From contig NZ_FNKI01000001.1 in assembly GCF_900102925.1 (NCBI RefSeq), positions 62,001 through 126,000 on the forward strand: a stretch of 64,000 nucleotides of DNA. Direction: 5' to 3'. Below the pieces are notes generated by a model, which was not told where the DNA came from, searched no databases, and saw only the letters and a program-made list of their open reading frames with translations. Positions 1 through 10,706 of the stretch are shown here, piece after piece (the first letter of the stretch is position 1; each line of letters opens with the position of its first letter). The position numbers and the translations under genes are program-made. This DNA is from Flagellimonas zhangzhouensis. Lineage in GTDB: Bacteria; Bacteroidota; Bacteroidia; Flavobacteriales; Flavobacteriaceae.

Positions 1-2502
1 GTAGGTGATATCATTCCCGAACACAAGGTTCTGGGGCCAAAAAGTGGTCATTTTAAAAGATACATTATGTGTGGTGAAATCAACATCTTCCACACTTTCC
101 AAATTGTATCGGGTCGAGTTGAATCCAATCCTATATTCTGGTTCAATCTCCAACATTTCTTTATAATTGAACAACAAACCAACCCGAGGGTTAAAGTTCC
201 ATGTTTTCGCCTCTAACCTGCTCCCATTGGTAAAGCCAACTTGCTTGCTCGCATTCACATTGGGACTAATGGTGAACTTTAAGGTGTAAACACTGTCCTT
301 TTTTATTTGTTTGGAGTAGTTGACACCCATCCAACCTCTGTAATTACCTTTTACGTTTTGGTAGGTCGTGGTTCTGATAAAATCTTCATCAGTAGTGGTA
401 ATGGAAACCACTTGGTCTTCTTCGATATTCATGCCCGAATAAGCAAAAATTCCAGTACGGTCTTTCCAATTGAAATTATTAAAATTCAGATAAATGTTGT
501 GACTGATCTCAGGGGCCAAATTCGGATTACCCACAATAATATTCAACGGGTTGCTAATATTGGGAACAGGCTGCAATTGGGTCACAGAAGGCACGTTCAG
601 ATTTGAATTATAGTTTAAACTCAAACGCTTACTGTTACCCATTTGGTAGTTGATAAAGGAACCGAACAACACATTATTGTAAGCATTGGAAAATGTAGTG
701 GATTGTACAAAATCCTCGTTGTTCAAACTGTTGTTTTCCAGTCTGGCCCTTACATTAAAACGCAATTTCTTTCCGTTGGATCCAATTCGAATTTCTGGTG
801 CATGTTTGTCTACGGTAAAATTAAAATCGGAACTTAAAGTGGAATTGTAAACATATTGCCCCAAGTCTTCATCAAAAACAGAAACAGAACGTTCATTTTG
901 TTGTTTGGTGTTCTCATATTCATACCGAACGTCCAAATAAAATTGCTTATTGAAAAAATGACGATACGCAGCACCCAACTCATAAGAATCGTTGGAATTA
1001 TCGATTAAAGTTCTTTGATCTAAATCCTGCTCACTGGGATTATCACCAAAAATGCTTCTTTGCGAGTTTACATAACCTTCTGAATCGTTCGCCCGATTAT
1101 TGTTGTTAAAGTACGCACGAATATAGGTCCCTAAGGTATCCAACTTCTTCATTACCTCCAATCGGTTACTAAAATTTCGTTGATTGCCATCTGAAGTGGT
1201 CAAAGAGGTATTGCTATTGATTAAATTACCATCCTCGTCGGTAGAAACCGTATTTTCCGCATTGGTTGAATTGGTATTTGTAACACTAATATTGGGTTGT
1301 ACTGTAATTCGAGTGGTCTTGTCCACGTCAAACTCCAAATTAAGCGCTCCTTGGTTTGAATTTGTGGTCCCTAAAAAGTTGGTTTCTGTATCCGTAAAAT
1401 AACTGCCATCTGGCAAGATATTCTCCCGAGCTATCTTTTCATCGTTGTATGAATCACTGTACGAATAAAAGTAGTTGCCATCAATGCGATATTTCCCCTT
1501 TTCTTGATCGGCAAAACTTGCGCCCAAAGTTGAAGAAGTAGTGATTCCTTGTCCAAAACCAAATGAGGCATCCCCTATTGAAAATCCGCCATTTCGGTTA
1601 AATCGCACACCACCACCTCGAGAATTTCCTACCATTTCATAAATCTCGTCAAATGAAAATCCAGGGTTGTTAATGTTGTTGGAACTTCCCAAAACACTGA
1701 TCCGTTTGGTATCATTAAAATAATTGAGTAATCCGTTGGCTTGATACCGATCATCCGTTCCGTATCCTCCAGACAATCGACCCATAAATCCTTTATTTTT
1801 GTCCTCTTTCAACATCAAGTTGATGGTTTTGGTTTCTCCATCCCCTTCTTGACCAGTAAACTCCTGCTCTTTTGTTTTGGTGTCGGTAATCTGAATTTTA
1901 CTGATCACATCTTTGGAAAGTGATTTTGTGGCCACTTTGGGATCCGTGCTAAAAAACACCTGACCATTCACCAACACCTGATTCACTTCTTTCCCGTTCA
2001 CAGTAATGGTTCCGTCACTGGCAACTTCCACACCTGGCAATTTCTTCAGCACATCCTCAACGGTGGCATCAGGTCTCGTCTTAAATGAATCGGAATTAAA
2101 TTCCAAGGTGTCTTTTTTGATGGTGATGGGAACACGCTCGCCTACCAAATCAATTCCATCCAATTGTTGCACTTGTTCGTTCATTTGAATGGTCGGCAAT
2201 TCGATAGTGGGTTTTAATTCCACTTCCATGGTATGTGATTTATACCCATTGGACGAAAATGCAATACGTGCTCTTTTGTAGGCCGTTTTGCCCTCTAGGG
2301 CAAAAGCACCCTGCGCATTGGTGATGGTGTAGGTGATCAAAGTGCTGTCACGTAAGGTTTCAGCATAAATAGTGGCCGCTTCAAGAGGGTTTCCTGTAAC
2401 GGCATCCACAATTTTTCCTTTGATCAAAAAATCTTGACCAAAAGTGGATGAAATACTAAAAAGGAAAAATAGGAATACAAGGTTAGTGTGTAATCTTTTC
2501 AA
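1..2502 (-). CDS. TonB-linked outer-membrane beta-barrel protein (3' end outside window)
   Basis: An open frame of 834 codons runs from a TTG codon at 2502 to base 1 without a stop, so the C-terminus lies outside the window. The first residues (MKRLHTNLVFLFFLFSISS, then TFGQ) form a signal peptide. Residues about 25-110 resemble a carboxypeptidase-regulatory-like domain (KGKIVDAVTGNPLEAATIY). Residues about 130-240 resemble a TonB plug (RPDATVEDVLKKLPGVEV, VLVNGQVFF). The remainder is rich in alternating aromatic and polar strands, as in the OMP_b-brl_3 type of barrel. Such proteins sit in the outer membrane and usually lack a SusD partner; the ligand cannot be told from sequence. TTG is chosen because the signal peptide follows it directly and no in-frame ATG lies nearby. 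It is divergent from the macroglobulin gene. Confidence 0.85.
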   Translation of the reverse strand, partial: MKRLHTNLVFLFFLFSISSTFGQDFLIKGKIVDAVTGNPLEAATIYAETLRDSTLITYTITNAQGAFALEGKTAYKRARIAFSSNGYKSHTMEVELKPTIELPTIQMNEQVQQLDGIDLVGERVPITIKKDTLEFNSDSFKTRPDATVEDVLKKLPGVEVASDGTITVNGKEVNQVLVNGQVFFSTDPKVATKSLSKDVISKIQITDTKTKEQEFTGQEGDGETKTINLMLKEDKNKGFMGRLSGGYGTDDRYQANGLLNYFNDTKRISVLGSSNNINNPGFSFDEIYEMVGNSRGGGVRFNRNGGFSIGDASFGFGQGITTSSTLGASFADQEKGKYRIDGNYFYSYSDSYNDEKIARENILPDGSYFTDTETNFLGTTNSNQGALNLEFDVDKTTRITVQPNISVTNTNSTNAENTVSTDEDGNLINSNTSLTTSDGNQRNFSNRLEVMKKLDTLGTYIRAYFNNNNRANDSEGYVNSQRSIFGDNPSEQDLDQRTLIDNSNDSYELGAAYRHFFNKQFYLDVRYEYENTKQQNERSVSVFDEDLGQYVYNSTLSSDFNFTVDKHAPEIRIGSNGKKLRFNVRARLENNSLNNEDFVQSTTFSNAYNNVLFGSFINYQMGNSKRLSLNYNSNLNVPSVTQLQPVPNISNPLNIIVGNPNLAPEISHNIYLNFNNFNWKDRTGIFAYSGMNIEEDQVVSITTTDEDFIRTTTYQNVKGNYRGWMGVNYSKQIKKDSVYTLKFTISPNVNASKQVGFTNGSRLEAKTWNFNPRVGLLFNYKEMLEIEPEYRIGFNSTRYNLESVEDVDFTTHNVSFKMTTFWPQNLVFGNDITY

Positions 2503-2536
2503 AGGGTGGTTAGTTTTTTGATTGTTGTTTCACGAA

Positions 2537-2564
2537 CTAAAATATTAGTTTAAAGAAATGTCAA
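2537..2564 (-). promoter_or_regulatory. candidate promoter of the TonB-linked barrel gene
   Basis: On the minus strand a TTG (2564-2562) is followed after 17 bases by TATTTTAG (2544-2537), which differs from the Bacteroidota -7 box TAnnTTTG at one position. It lies about 35 bases ahead of the TTG start codon at 2502. The region is very AT-rich, so chance matches are likely. Confidence 0.3.
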
Positions 2565-2772
2565 CGCACCCTTTAACGAAACTTTTAGAAAAAATTCATG
2601 AAAAATCAAGATTCTTCAAAAAAAGCACAATAAATTCTGAATATCTCATTCTTTTTTTATTGATTATTCGTCAATTATAAATGCCCATTCATCAATTTTA
2701 CCACAATTTTAAGGTCATTTTTAGTTATATTGCTTATGCCTAACTCCTTGGTTAAATTAATACGCATTTCGA

Positions 2773-5700
2773 ATGTCCCGATCCTTTAAAATTCTCTTTG
2801 CCCTCCTCTTTATTTTTGTTGTTTCTTGTAAAAAGAAAGATGCTTCGGCCGAAACCGACAATCTTTTTAAGTTCAAGGATTACATCAGTTTTCATACCCA
2901 TGGTAATCAAAGTATTTCTACTCCCATTACAATTGCTTTGGCCCAACAGTTGGGACACTATGAAATCACCCAAGAGCTACCGAAGGAGTACCTGAAAATT
3001 TCACCCAAAGTTGAAGGTCAACTTCTTATTGAAAATGGCAGGGAAATCATATTTCAGCCTACAGAATACCTTAAACCCAACACGGAATATTCGGTAACCC
3101 TTGCTTTAGATCCACTTTTTGAAAACATAGAAAAGGAATTTAAGAGCTATACCTTCAGTTTTAAAACCATTGCTCCCAATTTTAAAATCAACCTGGGGAA
3201 TTTACAATCCTACAGCAAAGAATGGCAATACGTTACAGGGACCGTGAATGCTGCAGATATTTTGGAAGGATCAAAAATGGGTAAAGTTTTAAAAGTGACC
3301 CAAGATGGAAAAAAAGTTCCTGTAAAGTGGGAAAACCTCACGGACAATGCCCAGTATTTTAGCTTTCGAATTGATAGCATTGCGAGAAAAACGGACGACA
3401 GCGAAATAGAAATAACATGGAGTGGAAAATCGTTGGATATCGACAACGAAGGAACCGAGACCTATTTCATTCCTGGCTTGAACAAATTTGTAATTGTAGA
3501 TGCCAAGACCTCTTCAGGTTCGGATGCAGTCTTAACCTTAAATTTTTCCGAACCATTGCTGCCCAACCAAAACCTCAATGGATTGGTTACGGTGGAAAAT
3601 GCGGAAAGCTTGCGATATGAAATTGATGGCAATGTTTTAAAAGTATATCCTTCCAATCGAATTTTGGGTGAAGTACGGGTCAATGCCTTCGAGGGCATTA
3701 AAAGTGAATACGGTTTTACCTTAAAAAACACCTTTTCGGAATTGGTTTCATTCGAGCAAATTAAACCTGCTGTTCGATTGATTTCCAAAGGAACCATATT
3801 GCCCAATGCAGCATCAACCCCAATTTATTTTGAAACAGTGAACCTTTCTGCTGTGGAGGTAAGGGTGATTCAAGTGTATGAGGACAACATGTTGCAATAC
3901 CTTCAAAATTATGATCTAACGGAAAACTACTATCCAGATTTCCGACCTGTGGGAAGAAGGGTAGCCTTTAAAGTGATTCCTCTAACGGAAAATGGAGAAA
4001 ACAATTCCAGCTATTGGAAAGCCCATGCGTTGGACCTTTCAGATCTGATTAAAGTTCACCCTGGTTCGTTGTACCGAGTTGAATTCAGTTTTAAGAAGGA
4101 ACATTCTACTTACGATTGCGGAGAAAATGATAACTCAGATGTAGCCCTAACATCGTCAGAAAGTAATTCCATTCAAGAGGCAGATGAAGAAAGTTATTGG
4201 GACAATGAACTTTATGATTGGAGAAATTATGATTACAATTGGCAAGAAGAAAACAATCCTTGCCATCAAGCCTATTATAATTATCAACGAATCGCGGCCA
4301 CTAATTTATTGGGAAGTGACCTTGGTTTGATCGTTAAAAAAGGAAGGAATAAATCCTACCACTTTGCCGCCACTAATTTGTTGACCACCCAACCAGAACC
4401 AGGCACCAAAATCAAACTGTACAATTATCAGCAACAACTTTTGGGCGAGGTTACCACCGATGCCACTGGTCTTTCTGTTTTTGACAGTGATAAAGGCATT
4501 GCTTTCGCAGTTGCAGAAAAAAATCAAAATTATGCCTACGCCAAACTTACTGATGGTAACGCCCTTTCATTAAGTAAGTTTGATGTGGCTGGAGAAGAAC
4601 TGCAACGCGGATTGCAGGGATTTCTTTATACAGAACGCGGGGTGCATCGGCCTGGCGATGTGGTTCACTTGACCTTTGTTTTGGATGATAATGCCAACCC
4701 CTTGCCCAAAGGGCATCCAGTTACCCTAGAGGTGAGCGATGCTCGTGGAAAATTGGTGCAACGCAATGTGATCAAAGATGAACCCGTTCCTATTTCAGAC
4801 GGACTTTTTGCCAAAAAAGAGGCGAATTTCTATTATTTCCCAATTCCAACTGCCGAAAATGCACCAACAGGTTCTTGGACCGCGAAAGTGATTGTAGGTG
4901 GAGCTCAATTTCAAAAAGGACTAAAAATTGCCACGGTAAAGCCCAATCGTTTAAAGGTTGATTTTTCTTTTAAAGATGAAGTTTTAAAAGCAAATACCAC
5001 CAACTCTGGTAAAGCCATTGTGAAGTGGTTGCACGGAGCTCCTGCACGGAATCTTAAAATTGACATTAATGCCAATTTGAGTCAAACCAATTCGGCCTTT
5101 CCAAAATTCAAGAATTATATTTTTCAAGATCCAGTTCGTCAGTTCAGCTCAACAGAAGTGCAATGGCTCTCCTCTACATTGAACAGTGAAGGTGAGTTGG
5201 ACATCAACAAAAAATTAGATGTCAATGGGAATGCCCCAGGAATGCTCCAAGCCACATTTACCACAAAAGTATTTGAAGGTGGCGGAGATTTTTCCATTGA
5301 TGTGTTCTCCAAAAACTTGGCTCCTTTCTCCCATTTTGTGGGATTGCGTTCTCCCGAACCAAAACGCTATGGTTCTTTCCTAACGGACGAAAACAACAAT
5401 TTTGATGTGGTTACCGTGGATGCCGAAGGAAATCCATCTGGGAATAGAAAACTCAAGGTACAAGTTTTCAAAATTGAATGGCGCTGGTGGTGGAACCGAG
5501 GATACGATAACCTTTCCAGATATGAAAATGCCACAGTGCATCGTCCGTTCAAAGAAATGGAAATCACTACGGCCGCCAATGGAAAAGCCAATTTCAATCT
5601 GAACATTCCCGATGAGGAAGGCGGACGATTTTTGATTCGGGTTTTGGATGAAGCATCTGGTCATGCTATTGGAAGAACTGCTTATTTTTACAGAAATTGG

Positions 5701-8325
5701 TGGCGCAGACCTGCTTCTGGAGATACCGAAAGTTCGAAAATATTGGTTTTTGCCGCAGATAAGGAAAAATACCAATTGGGCGAACAAGCGCAAATTACTT
5801 TCCCATCCAACCGCGGTGGAAGAGCGCTCATCAGTATTGAAAATGGTACTGAAGTACTTTCACAACAATGGGTGGAAACCACAGAAAAAGAAACCAAAGC
5901 TAGTATTCCCATCACAGCTGAAATGGCACCCAATGCCTATATCAACATTTCTTCATTGCAGCCACACGGACAAGTAGCCAACGACCTTCCCATTCGATTG
6001 TACGGCGTAGTGCCTTTGTTGGTTGAAAATCCAGCTACTTTTTTGGAGCCACTAATAACGATGCCTGAGGTGTTGGTTCCAGAAACATCCTTTAAGGCTG
6101 TGGTATCAGAGGCCAACAACAAACCGATGACTTATTCTTTGGCGGTGGTAGATGAAGGATTATTGGATTTAACCCGTTTTCAAACGCCTGATATCCATTC
6201 CTCATTTTATGCAAGACAATCTTTGGGGGTAAATACCTTTGACATTTTTGATGATGTGATGGGTGCTTATTCCGTAAGCGTGGATAATATTTATGCCATT
6301 GGTGGTGGTGGTATTGGAGCGGGCGCCAAAAACCGAAAAGCACAACGGTTTAAACCTGTGGTCACCTATTTGGGTCCATTTACCTTAAAAGCAGGCGAAA
6401 AAGCTACCCACACTATTCAAATGCCCAATTATGTAGGTTCGGTACGTACCATGGTGGTTGCAGGAAACGCAAACAGTGCCTACGGAAATACTGAAAAATC
6501 GACCCCTGTACGCAAACCTCTTATGGTATTGACTTCACTACCAAGAAAACTTTCTCCTGGGGAAAAAGTGACCGTTCCCGTGACTGTTTTTGCTATGGAA
6601 GCCAAGGTAAAAAATGTGAAAGTTACGGTTGATGCAGGGAATGCGTTGGAACCTTTGGGGCCAACATCCAAAAACATTACATTCAATTCGGTTGGGGAGC
6701 AAATCGTGAATTTTGATTTTAAAGTCAACCCATCTACAGCCTTTCAAACCATAAAAGTTACGGCTTCGGGTGCAGGAGAAAATGCCAGCAGCGAAACCGA
6801 GATTGATGTTGAAAATCCAAACCCAATCACTTCAAAAAGTACGAGCTACACCTTGGAGGGCAATGCATCGACCACTATTGCAATGGAAACTTTTGGGACT
6901 TCTGGCACCAACGAGGTCTCTTTGGAATTCTCGACCTTACCTCCCATGGATTTTTCCAAAAGATTGGAATATGTAATGCGCTATCCCCATGGCTGTGTGG
7001 AGCAAACAACTTCGGCTGTATTCCCACAGTTATTCTTAGCCGATGTGTTGGATATTACTTTTGATAAGAAACAAGAGGCAGAAAAGAATATAAAAGCGGC
7101 CATCAGAAAATTGGGAGACTTTCAATTACCAAGTGGTGGATTGAGCTATTGGCCTGGATATATCCAAGCCGATGATTGGGGCACGTCCTATGCTGGCCAT
7201 TTTATGTTGGAAGCCAAACAAAAAGGGTATCAACTTCCCTTGACATTTTTGAGCAACTGGTTGCGCTATCAAAAAAACAAAGCCAAACAATGGAGCAACC
7301 AAAGTACTGGTTATAACGACGATGTTTCGCAGGCATATCGTTTGTATACCTTGGCCTTAGCACAACAACCTGAACTGGCCGCCATGAACCGTCTACGTGA
7401 AAGCAAAAACCTTAGTAATGAAGCTAAATGGCGCTTGGCAGCGGCCTATGCCTTGGCAGGAAAAAGTGAGGTAGCGAAAGAGATTGCAAATAAGGCCAAC
7501 ATTAATTTCACTACAAACAATTACAATTATAGAACCTATGGTTCTGTATTCCGAAATAGAGCCATGGCCTTGGAGACCATGACCATCTTAGGTGATGCTA
7601 AACAGCGGGGATTGGCAGAATCATTGGCTAAAAATCTATCATCTCAAAATTGGTACAGCACTCAAGAAACGTCCTTTGCCCTGCTCGCCCTTTCCAAAAT
7701 GGTGTTGAAGAATGGCGGTAAATCATTGAATGTGAAGTTCAGCAACAACAATAAAGAGATTTCGATTCAAACCGATAGGGCCATTGCGCAAAGACCTTTG
7801 GTAATATCTTCTTTTAAAGAAGAAATCAAAGTGAACAATGCCTCTGGTAATGTGGTTTATGTAACCCTTTCACAATCGGGAAGATTACCTGTAGGTGAAG
7901 AATTTGCGCAACAAAACAATTTAAACCTATCTGTTACTTATGTGGATGGCTTGGGCAACGCCTTGCATATTGATGAACTTAGACAAGGCACTGAAATTGA
8001 AGCAAAAATTACTGTTTTCAATAGTTCGAACGATTATGTGGAAAACTTGGCTTTAACACACATTGTTCCAAGTGGATGGGAAATTGTGGACACGTCGTAC
8101 GCCAACAACAATTCAACAAATTCACAAGCAGATTATATTGATACCCGAGACGACAGAACCAATTTATATTTTGATTTAGAAGCTAAAAAATCAAAAACAT
8201 TCTCCATTAAATTGAATGCATCTTTCCTTGGGGAATATTATTTACCAGGTGCTCAAGTGGAAGCCATGTACGACAACAATTATGTAGCACGAAATAAGGG
8301 GCAATGGGTGAAAATTGTTCAGTAA
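2773..8325 (+). CDS. Alpha-2-macroglobulin-like lipoprotein
   Basis: A protein of 1850 residues with a lipoprotein signal (lipobox VVSC, Cys19) and therefore probably anchored in a membrane. The middle has the MG2 and bait-region features of bacterial alpha-2-macroglobulins (FLYTERGVHRPGD near 620; a glycine-rich GGGGIGAG stretch near 1180). The thioester motif GCVEQ is intact, with Cys1408 and Gln1411, and is followed by the helical thioester domain (YWPGYIQADDWGTSYAGH). A C-terminal MG-type domain closes the chain. In the family an attacking protease cuts the bait, the thioester is exposed and the protease is covalently trapped. The next gene, six bases downstream, is pbpC, the pairing known from E. 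coli yfhM/pbpC, which suggests protection of the cell wall and periplasm. At 1850 residues it is somewhat longer than the E. coli homologue. Confidence 0.93.
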   Translation: MSRSFKILFALLFIFVVSCKKKDASAETDNLFKFKDYISFHTHGNQSISTPITIALAQQLGHYEITQELPKEYLKISPKVEGQLLIENGREIIFQPTEYLKPNTEYSVTLALDPLFENIEKEFKSYTFSFKTIAPNFKINLGNLQSYSKEWQYVTGTVNAADILEGSKMGKVLKVTQDGKKVPVKWENLTDNAQYFSFRIDSIARKTDDSEIEITWSGKSLDIDNEGTETYFIPGLNKFVIVDAKTSSGSDAVLTLNFSEPLLPNQNLNGLVTVENAESLRYEIDGNVLKVYPSNRILGEVRVNAFEGIKSEYGFTLKNTFSELVSFEQIKPAVRLISKGTILPNAASTPIYFETVNLSAVEVRVIQVYEDNMLQYLQNYDLTENYYPDFRPVGRRVAFKVIPLTENGENNSSYWKAHALDLSDLIKVHPGSLYRVEFSFKKEHSTYDCGENDNSDVALTSSESNSIQEADEESYWDNELYDWRNYDYNWQEENNPCHQAYYNYQRIAATNLLGSDLGLIVKKGRNKSYHFAATNLLTTQPEPGTKIKLYNYQQQLLGEVTTDATGLSVFDSDKGIAFAVAEKNQNYAYAKLTDGNALSLSKFDVAGEELQRGLQGFLYTERGVHRPGDVVHLTFVLDDNANPLPKGHPVTLEVSDARGKLVQRNVIKDEPVPISDGLFAKKEANFYYFPIPTAENAPTGSWTAKVIVGGAQFQKGLKIATVKPNRLKVDFSFKDEVLKANTTNSGKAIVKWLHGAPARNLKIDINANLSQTNSAFPKFKNYIFQDPVRQFSSTEVQWLSSTLNSEGELDINKKLDVNGNAPGMLQATFTTKVFEGGGDFSIDVFSKNLAPFSHFVGLRSPEPKRYGSFLTDENNNFDVVTVDAEGNPSGNRKLKVQVFKIEWRWWWNRGYDNLSRYENATVHRPFKEMEITTAANGKANFNLNIPDEEGGRFLIRVLDEASGHAIGRTAYFYRNWWRRPASGDTESSKILVFAADKEKYQLGEQAQITFPSNRGGRALISIENGTEVLSQQWVETTEKETKASIPITAEMAPNAYINISSLQPHGQVANDLPIRLYGVVPLLVENPATFLEPLITMPEVLVPETSFKAVVSEANNKPMTYSLAVVDEGLLDLTRFQTPDIHSSFYARQSLGVNTFDIFDDVMGAYSVSVDNIYAIGGGGIGAGAKNRKAQRFKPVVTYLGPFTLKAGEKATHTIQMPNYVGSVRTMVVAGNANSAYGNTEKSTPVRKPLMVLTSLPRKLSPGEKVTVPVTVFAMEAKVKNVKVTVDAGNALEPLGPTSKNITFNSVGEQIVNFDFKVNPSTAFQTIKVTASGAGENASSETEIDVENPNPITSKSTSYTLEGNASTTIAMETFGTSGTNEVSLEFSTLPPMDFSKRLEYVMRYPHGCVEQTTSAVFPQLFLADVLDITFDKKQEAEKNIKAAIRKLGDFQLPSGGLSYWPGYIQADDWGTSYAGHFMLEAKQKGYQLPLTFLSNWLRYQKNKAKQWSNQSTGYNDDVSQAYRLYTLALAQQPELAAMNRLRESKNLSNEAKWRLAAAYALAGKSEVAKEIANKANINFTTNNYNYRTYGSVFRNRAMALETMTILGDAKQRGLAESLAKNLSSQNWYSTQETSFALLALSKMVLKNGGKSLNVKFSNNNKEISIQTDRAIAQRPLVISSFKEEIKVNNASGNVVYVTLSQSGRLPVGEEFAQQNNLNLSVTYVDGLGNALHIDELRQGTEIEAKITVFNSSNDYVENLALTHIVPSGWEIVDTSYANNNSTNSQADYIDTRDDRTNLYFDLEAKKSKTFSIKLNASFLGEYYLPGAQVEAMYDNNYVARNKGQWVKIVQ

Positions 8326-8331
8326 TAATGA

Positions 8332-10704
8332 ATGAGTGAATTATTATCGCCAGTAAAAAAATTTACAGTTGACCATAAAATTAAGCTCGGTGTATTTTTC
8401 ATCGTTTTAATTATATGGTTGTTTTGTCTGCCCAAAAACCTGTTCAACGAACCTACCTCAACGGTTGTGAACAGTTCCGATGGTTCATTGATTGGCGCTC
8501 GAATCGCGGACGATGGCCAATGGCGTTTTCCTGCGATGGATTCAGTCCCAGAAAAATACAAGCAAAGCATTTTACTTTTTGAGGATGAATATTTTTACAG
8601 TCATCCTGGGTTCAATCCTATTTCCATTATCAAGGCCATTGGCCATAATCTCACCAAAGAGACACGAAGAGGTGGAAGTACGATAACACAACAAGTGATT
8701 CGATTGAGTCGTAAAAATCAAAAAAGAACCTATTGGGAAAAATGTATAGAAATTTTTAAAGCGACCCGATTGGAGTTTCGATTGTCCAAGGATGAGATTT
8801 TAAAATTATATGCTTCGTATACCCCGTACGGTGGAAATGTGGTGGGATTGGAAACGGCTGCATGGCGCTATTTTGGAATTCCAGCCCATGAACTCAGTTG
8901 GGGACAAAGTGCAGCCTTGGCCGTATTGCCCAATGCTCCAGCACTCATTTTTCCTGGACGAAACGAGCAAATCTTTATTCAAAAACGAAATCGCCTATTG
9001 GAAAAACTCAAAGAAAAAGGAGTTATTGACCAAACCACATTTGAGTTGGCCCTAGCAGAACCGCTTCCTGAAAAACCCCTTCCACTACCCAATGTTGCTC
9101 CGCATTTAACGGAACGCATCCGAAACGAACATCACGGAGAACAAATTCAAACTTCCATTAATAGGCCACTTCAACAGCAACTGAATCTTATTTCGGAAAG
9201 ACATTTTCACCAACTCAAAAACAACGAGATCAACAATTTGGCCATTCTGGTGCTCGATGTGGAGTCTCGCCAAGTTTTGGGCTATGTGGGCAATTCACCC
9301 TCTGGCATGGAGCATGGCAGTTATGTGGACATCATTACCAAAAACAGGAGTACAGGAAGCACTTTAAAACCGATGTTATTTGCCTCTATCTTAAATGAGG
9401 GTCAACTTTTACCCCAAACATTGGTGGAAGATGTTCCGACAGTGATCAACGGCTACAATCCTCAGAATTTTGATAAAAAATATGCTGGAGCCGTGCCTGC
9501 CAGCAGGGCACTATCACGTTCACTAAATGTTCCTGCTGTAAGATTGTTGCGTGAATATGGCTTGCAAAAGTTTTACAACAAGCTCCAAAAAATGAACTTG
9601 AACTCCATTAATAAATCATCTTCATTTTATGGACTCTCCTTGATTTTGGGTGGGGCGGAAAGTTCATTGTGGGAATTGACCAGCACCTATGCCGCAATGG
9701 CTTCTACCCTTAATTATTTCAATGTTAACTCTAGTACGTATCGCACCAATGAGTATGTGGAACCCACCTATTTACTGTATCCGACCACTAATTTTGGAGA
9801 AACTCAATTCGAAGCATCTGTGGTAGGCGCAGGGGCTATTTTTGACACATTTCAATCCATGTATGAGGTAAACCGACCTGAAGGAGATGAAAATTGGCAC
9901 TTTTTTGATGCTGCCCAACCCATTGCTTGGAAAACAGGAACCAGTTTTGGTTTTAAAGATGCATGGGCGATTGGTGTTACCCCCAAATACGCCATTGGTG
10001 TTTGGGCAGGAAACGCGGATGGCGAAGGAAGACCTGGATTAACGGGAATTACTGCTGCTGCTCCCATTCTTTTTGATGTTTTGGATGCCCTACCAAAAAG
10101 TGGTTGGTTTCAAGAGCCATTTGATGACCTTGTGCAGGTTGAAGTTTGTGCTGATAGCGGTTATCGAGCTTCTGTGTATTGTGCCCAAACGGATAAAAAC
10201 TGGGTGCCTACTCTCGGAGTTCGAACTGGTCCTTGCCCTTTTCACCGTCAAATATTTTTGGATGCCAACGAGCAATATCGAGTGAATAGCAATTGTTATT
10301 CCATGGAGGATATGGTAGCAAAAAGTTGGTTTGTACTTCCGCCCACTATCGAATTTTATTACGCTAATTCCAATCCAAATTATAAGGAACTGCCTCCCTA
10401 TTTGAATAATTGCTCACAGATGGACGCCCAACTTATGGAGTTTATCTATCCAAAAAAAGGGGAAACTATCTTATTACCAAAAGATTTGGGCAAACCTACC
10501 AAAGACATTGTACTTCAACTGGCGCACCAACAATCCAATGCCATTGTTTTTTGGTATTTGAATGAGACATTCGTCGGCAAAACCCAAGATTTTCATGAAT
10601 TTACCTTAAATGTAGAGCCTGGGGATTACACCTTAACGGCCGTTGACCAAGAAGGAAATCGAATTCAACAAAAAGTTGAAGTGCGATTGGCTTCTGAAAA
10701 CTAA
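8332..10704 (+). CDS. pbpC: Penicillin-binding protein 1C
   Basis: A bifunctional class A penicillin-binding protein of 790 residues. One membrane helix lies at about 19-34. The GT51 glycosyltransferase domain carries E84-DEYFYSHPG, the GGSTITQQ motif and the KATRLE segment. The transpeptidase domain has S343-TLK346 (nucleophile serine), the SLN motif and K534-TGTS. The C-terminal about 100 residues match the position of the BiPBP_C domain typical of PBP1C. It would polymerise and cross-link peptidoglycan at the outer face of the inner membrane. The start at 8332 lies six bases after the macroglobulin stop, so the two are almost certainly co-transcribed. The gene ends two bases before the convergent der gene, with no terminator between. 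Confidence 0.95.
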   Translation: MSELLSPVKKFTVDHKIKLGVFFIVLIIWLFCLPKNLFNEPTSTVVNSSDGSLIGARIADDGQWRFPAMDSVPEKYKQSILLFEDEYFYSHPGFNPISIIKAIGHNLTKETRRGGSTITQQVIRLSRKNQKRTYWEKCIEIFKATRLEFRLSKDEILKLYASYTPYGGNVVGLETAAWRYFGIPAHELSWGQSAALAVLPNAPALIFPGRNEQIFIQKRNRLLEKLKEKGVIDQTTFELALAEPLPEKPLPLPNVAPHLTERIRNEHHGEQIQTSINRPLQQQLNLISERHFHQLKNNEINNLAILVLDVESRQVLGYVGNSPSGMEHGSYVDIITKNRSTGSTLKPMLFASILNEGQLLPQTLVEDVPTVINGYNPQNFDKKYAGAVPASRALSRSLNVPAVRLLREYGLQKFYNKLQKMNLNSINKSSSFYGLSLILGGAESSLWELTSTYAAMASTLNYFNVNSSTYRTNEYVEPTYLLYPTTNFGETQFEASVVGAGAIFDTFQSMYEVNRPEGDENWHFFDAAQPIAWKTGTSFGFKDAWAIGVTPKYAIGVWAGNADGEGRPGLTGITAAAPILFDVLDALPKSGWFQEPFDDLVQVEVCADSGYRASVYCAQTDKNWVPTLGVRTGPCPFHRQIFLDANEQYRVNSNCYSMEDMVAKSWFVLPPTIEFYYANSNPNYKELPPYLNNCSQMDAQLMEFIYPKKGETILLPKDLGKPTKDIVLQLAHQQSNAIVFWYLNETFVGKTQDFHEFTLNVEPGDYTLTAVDQEGNRIQQKVEVRLASEN

Positions 10705-10706
10705 AG

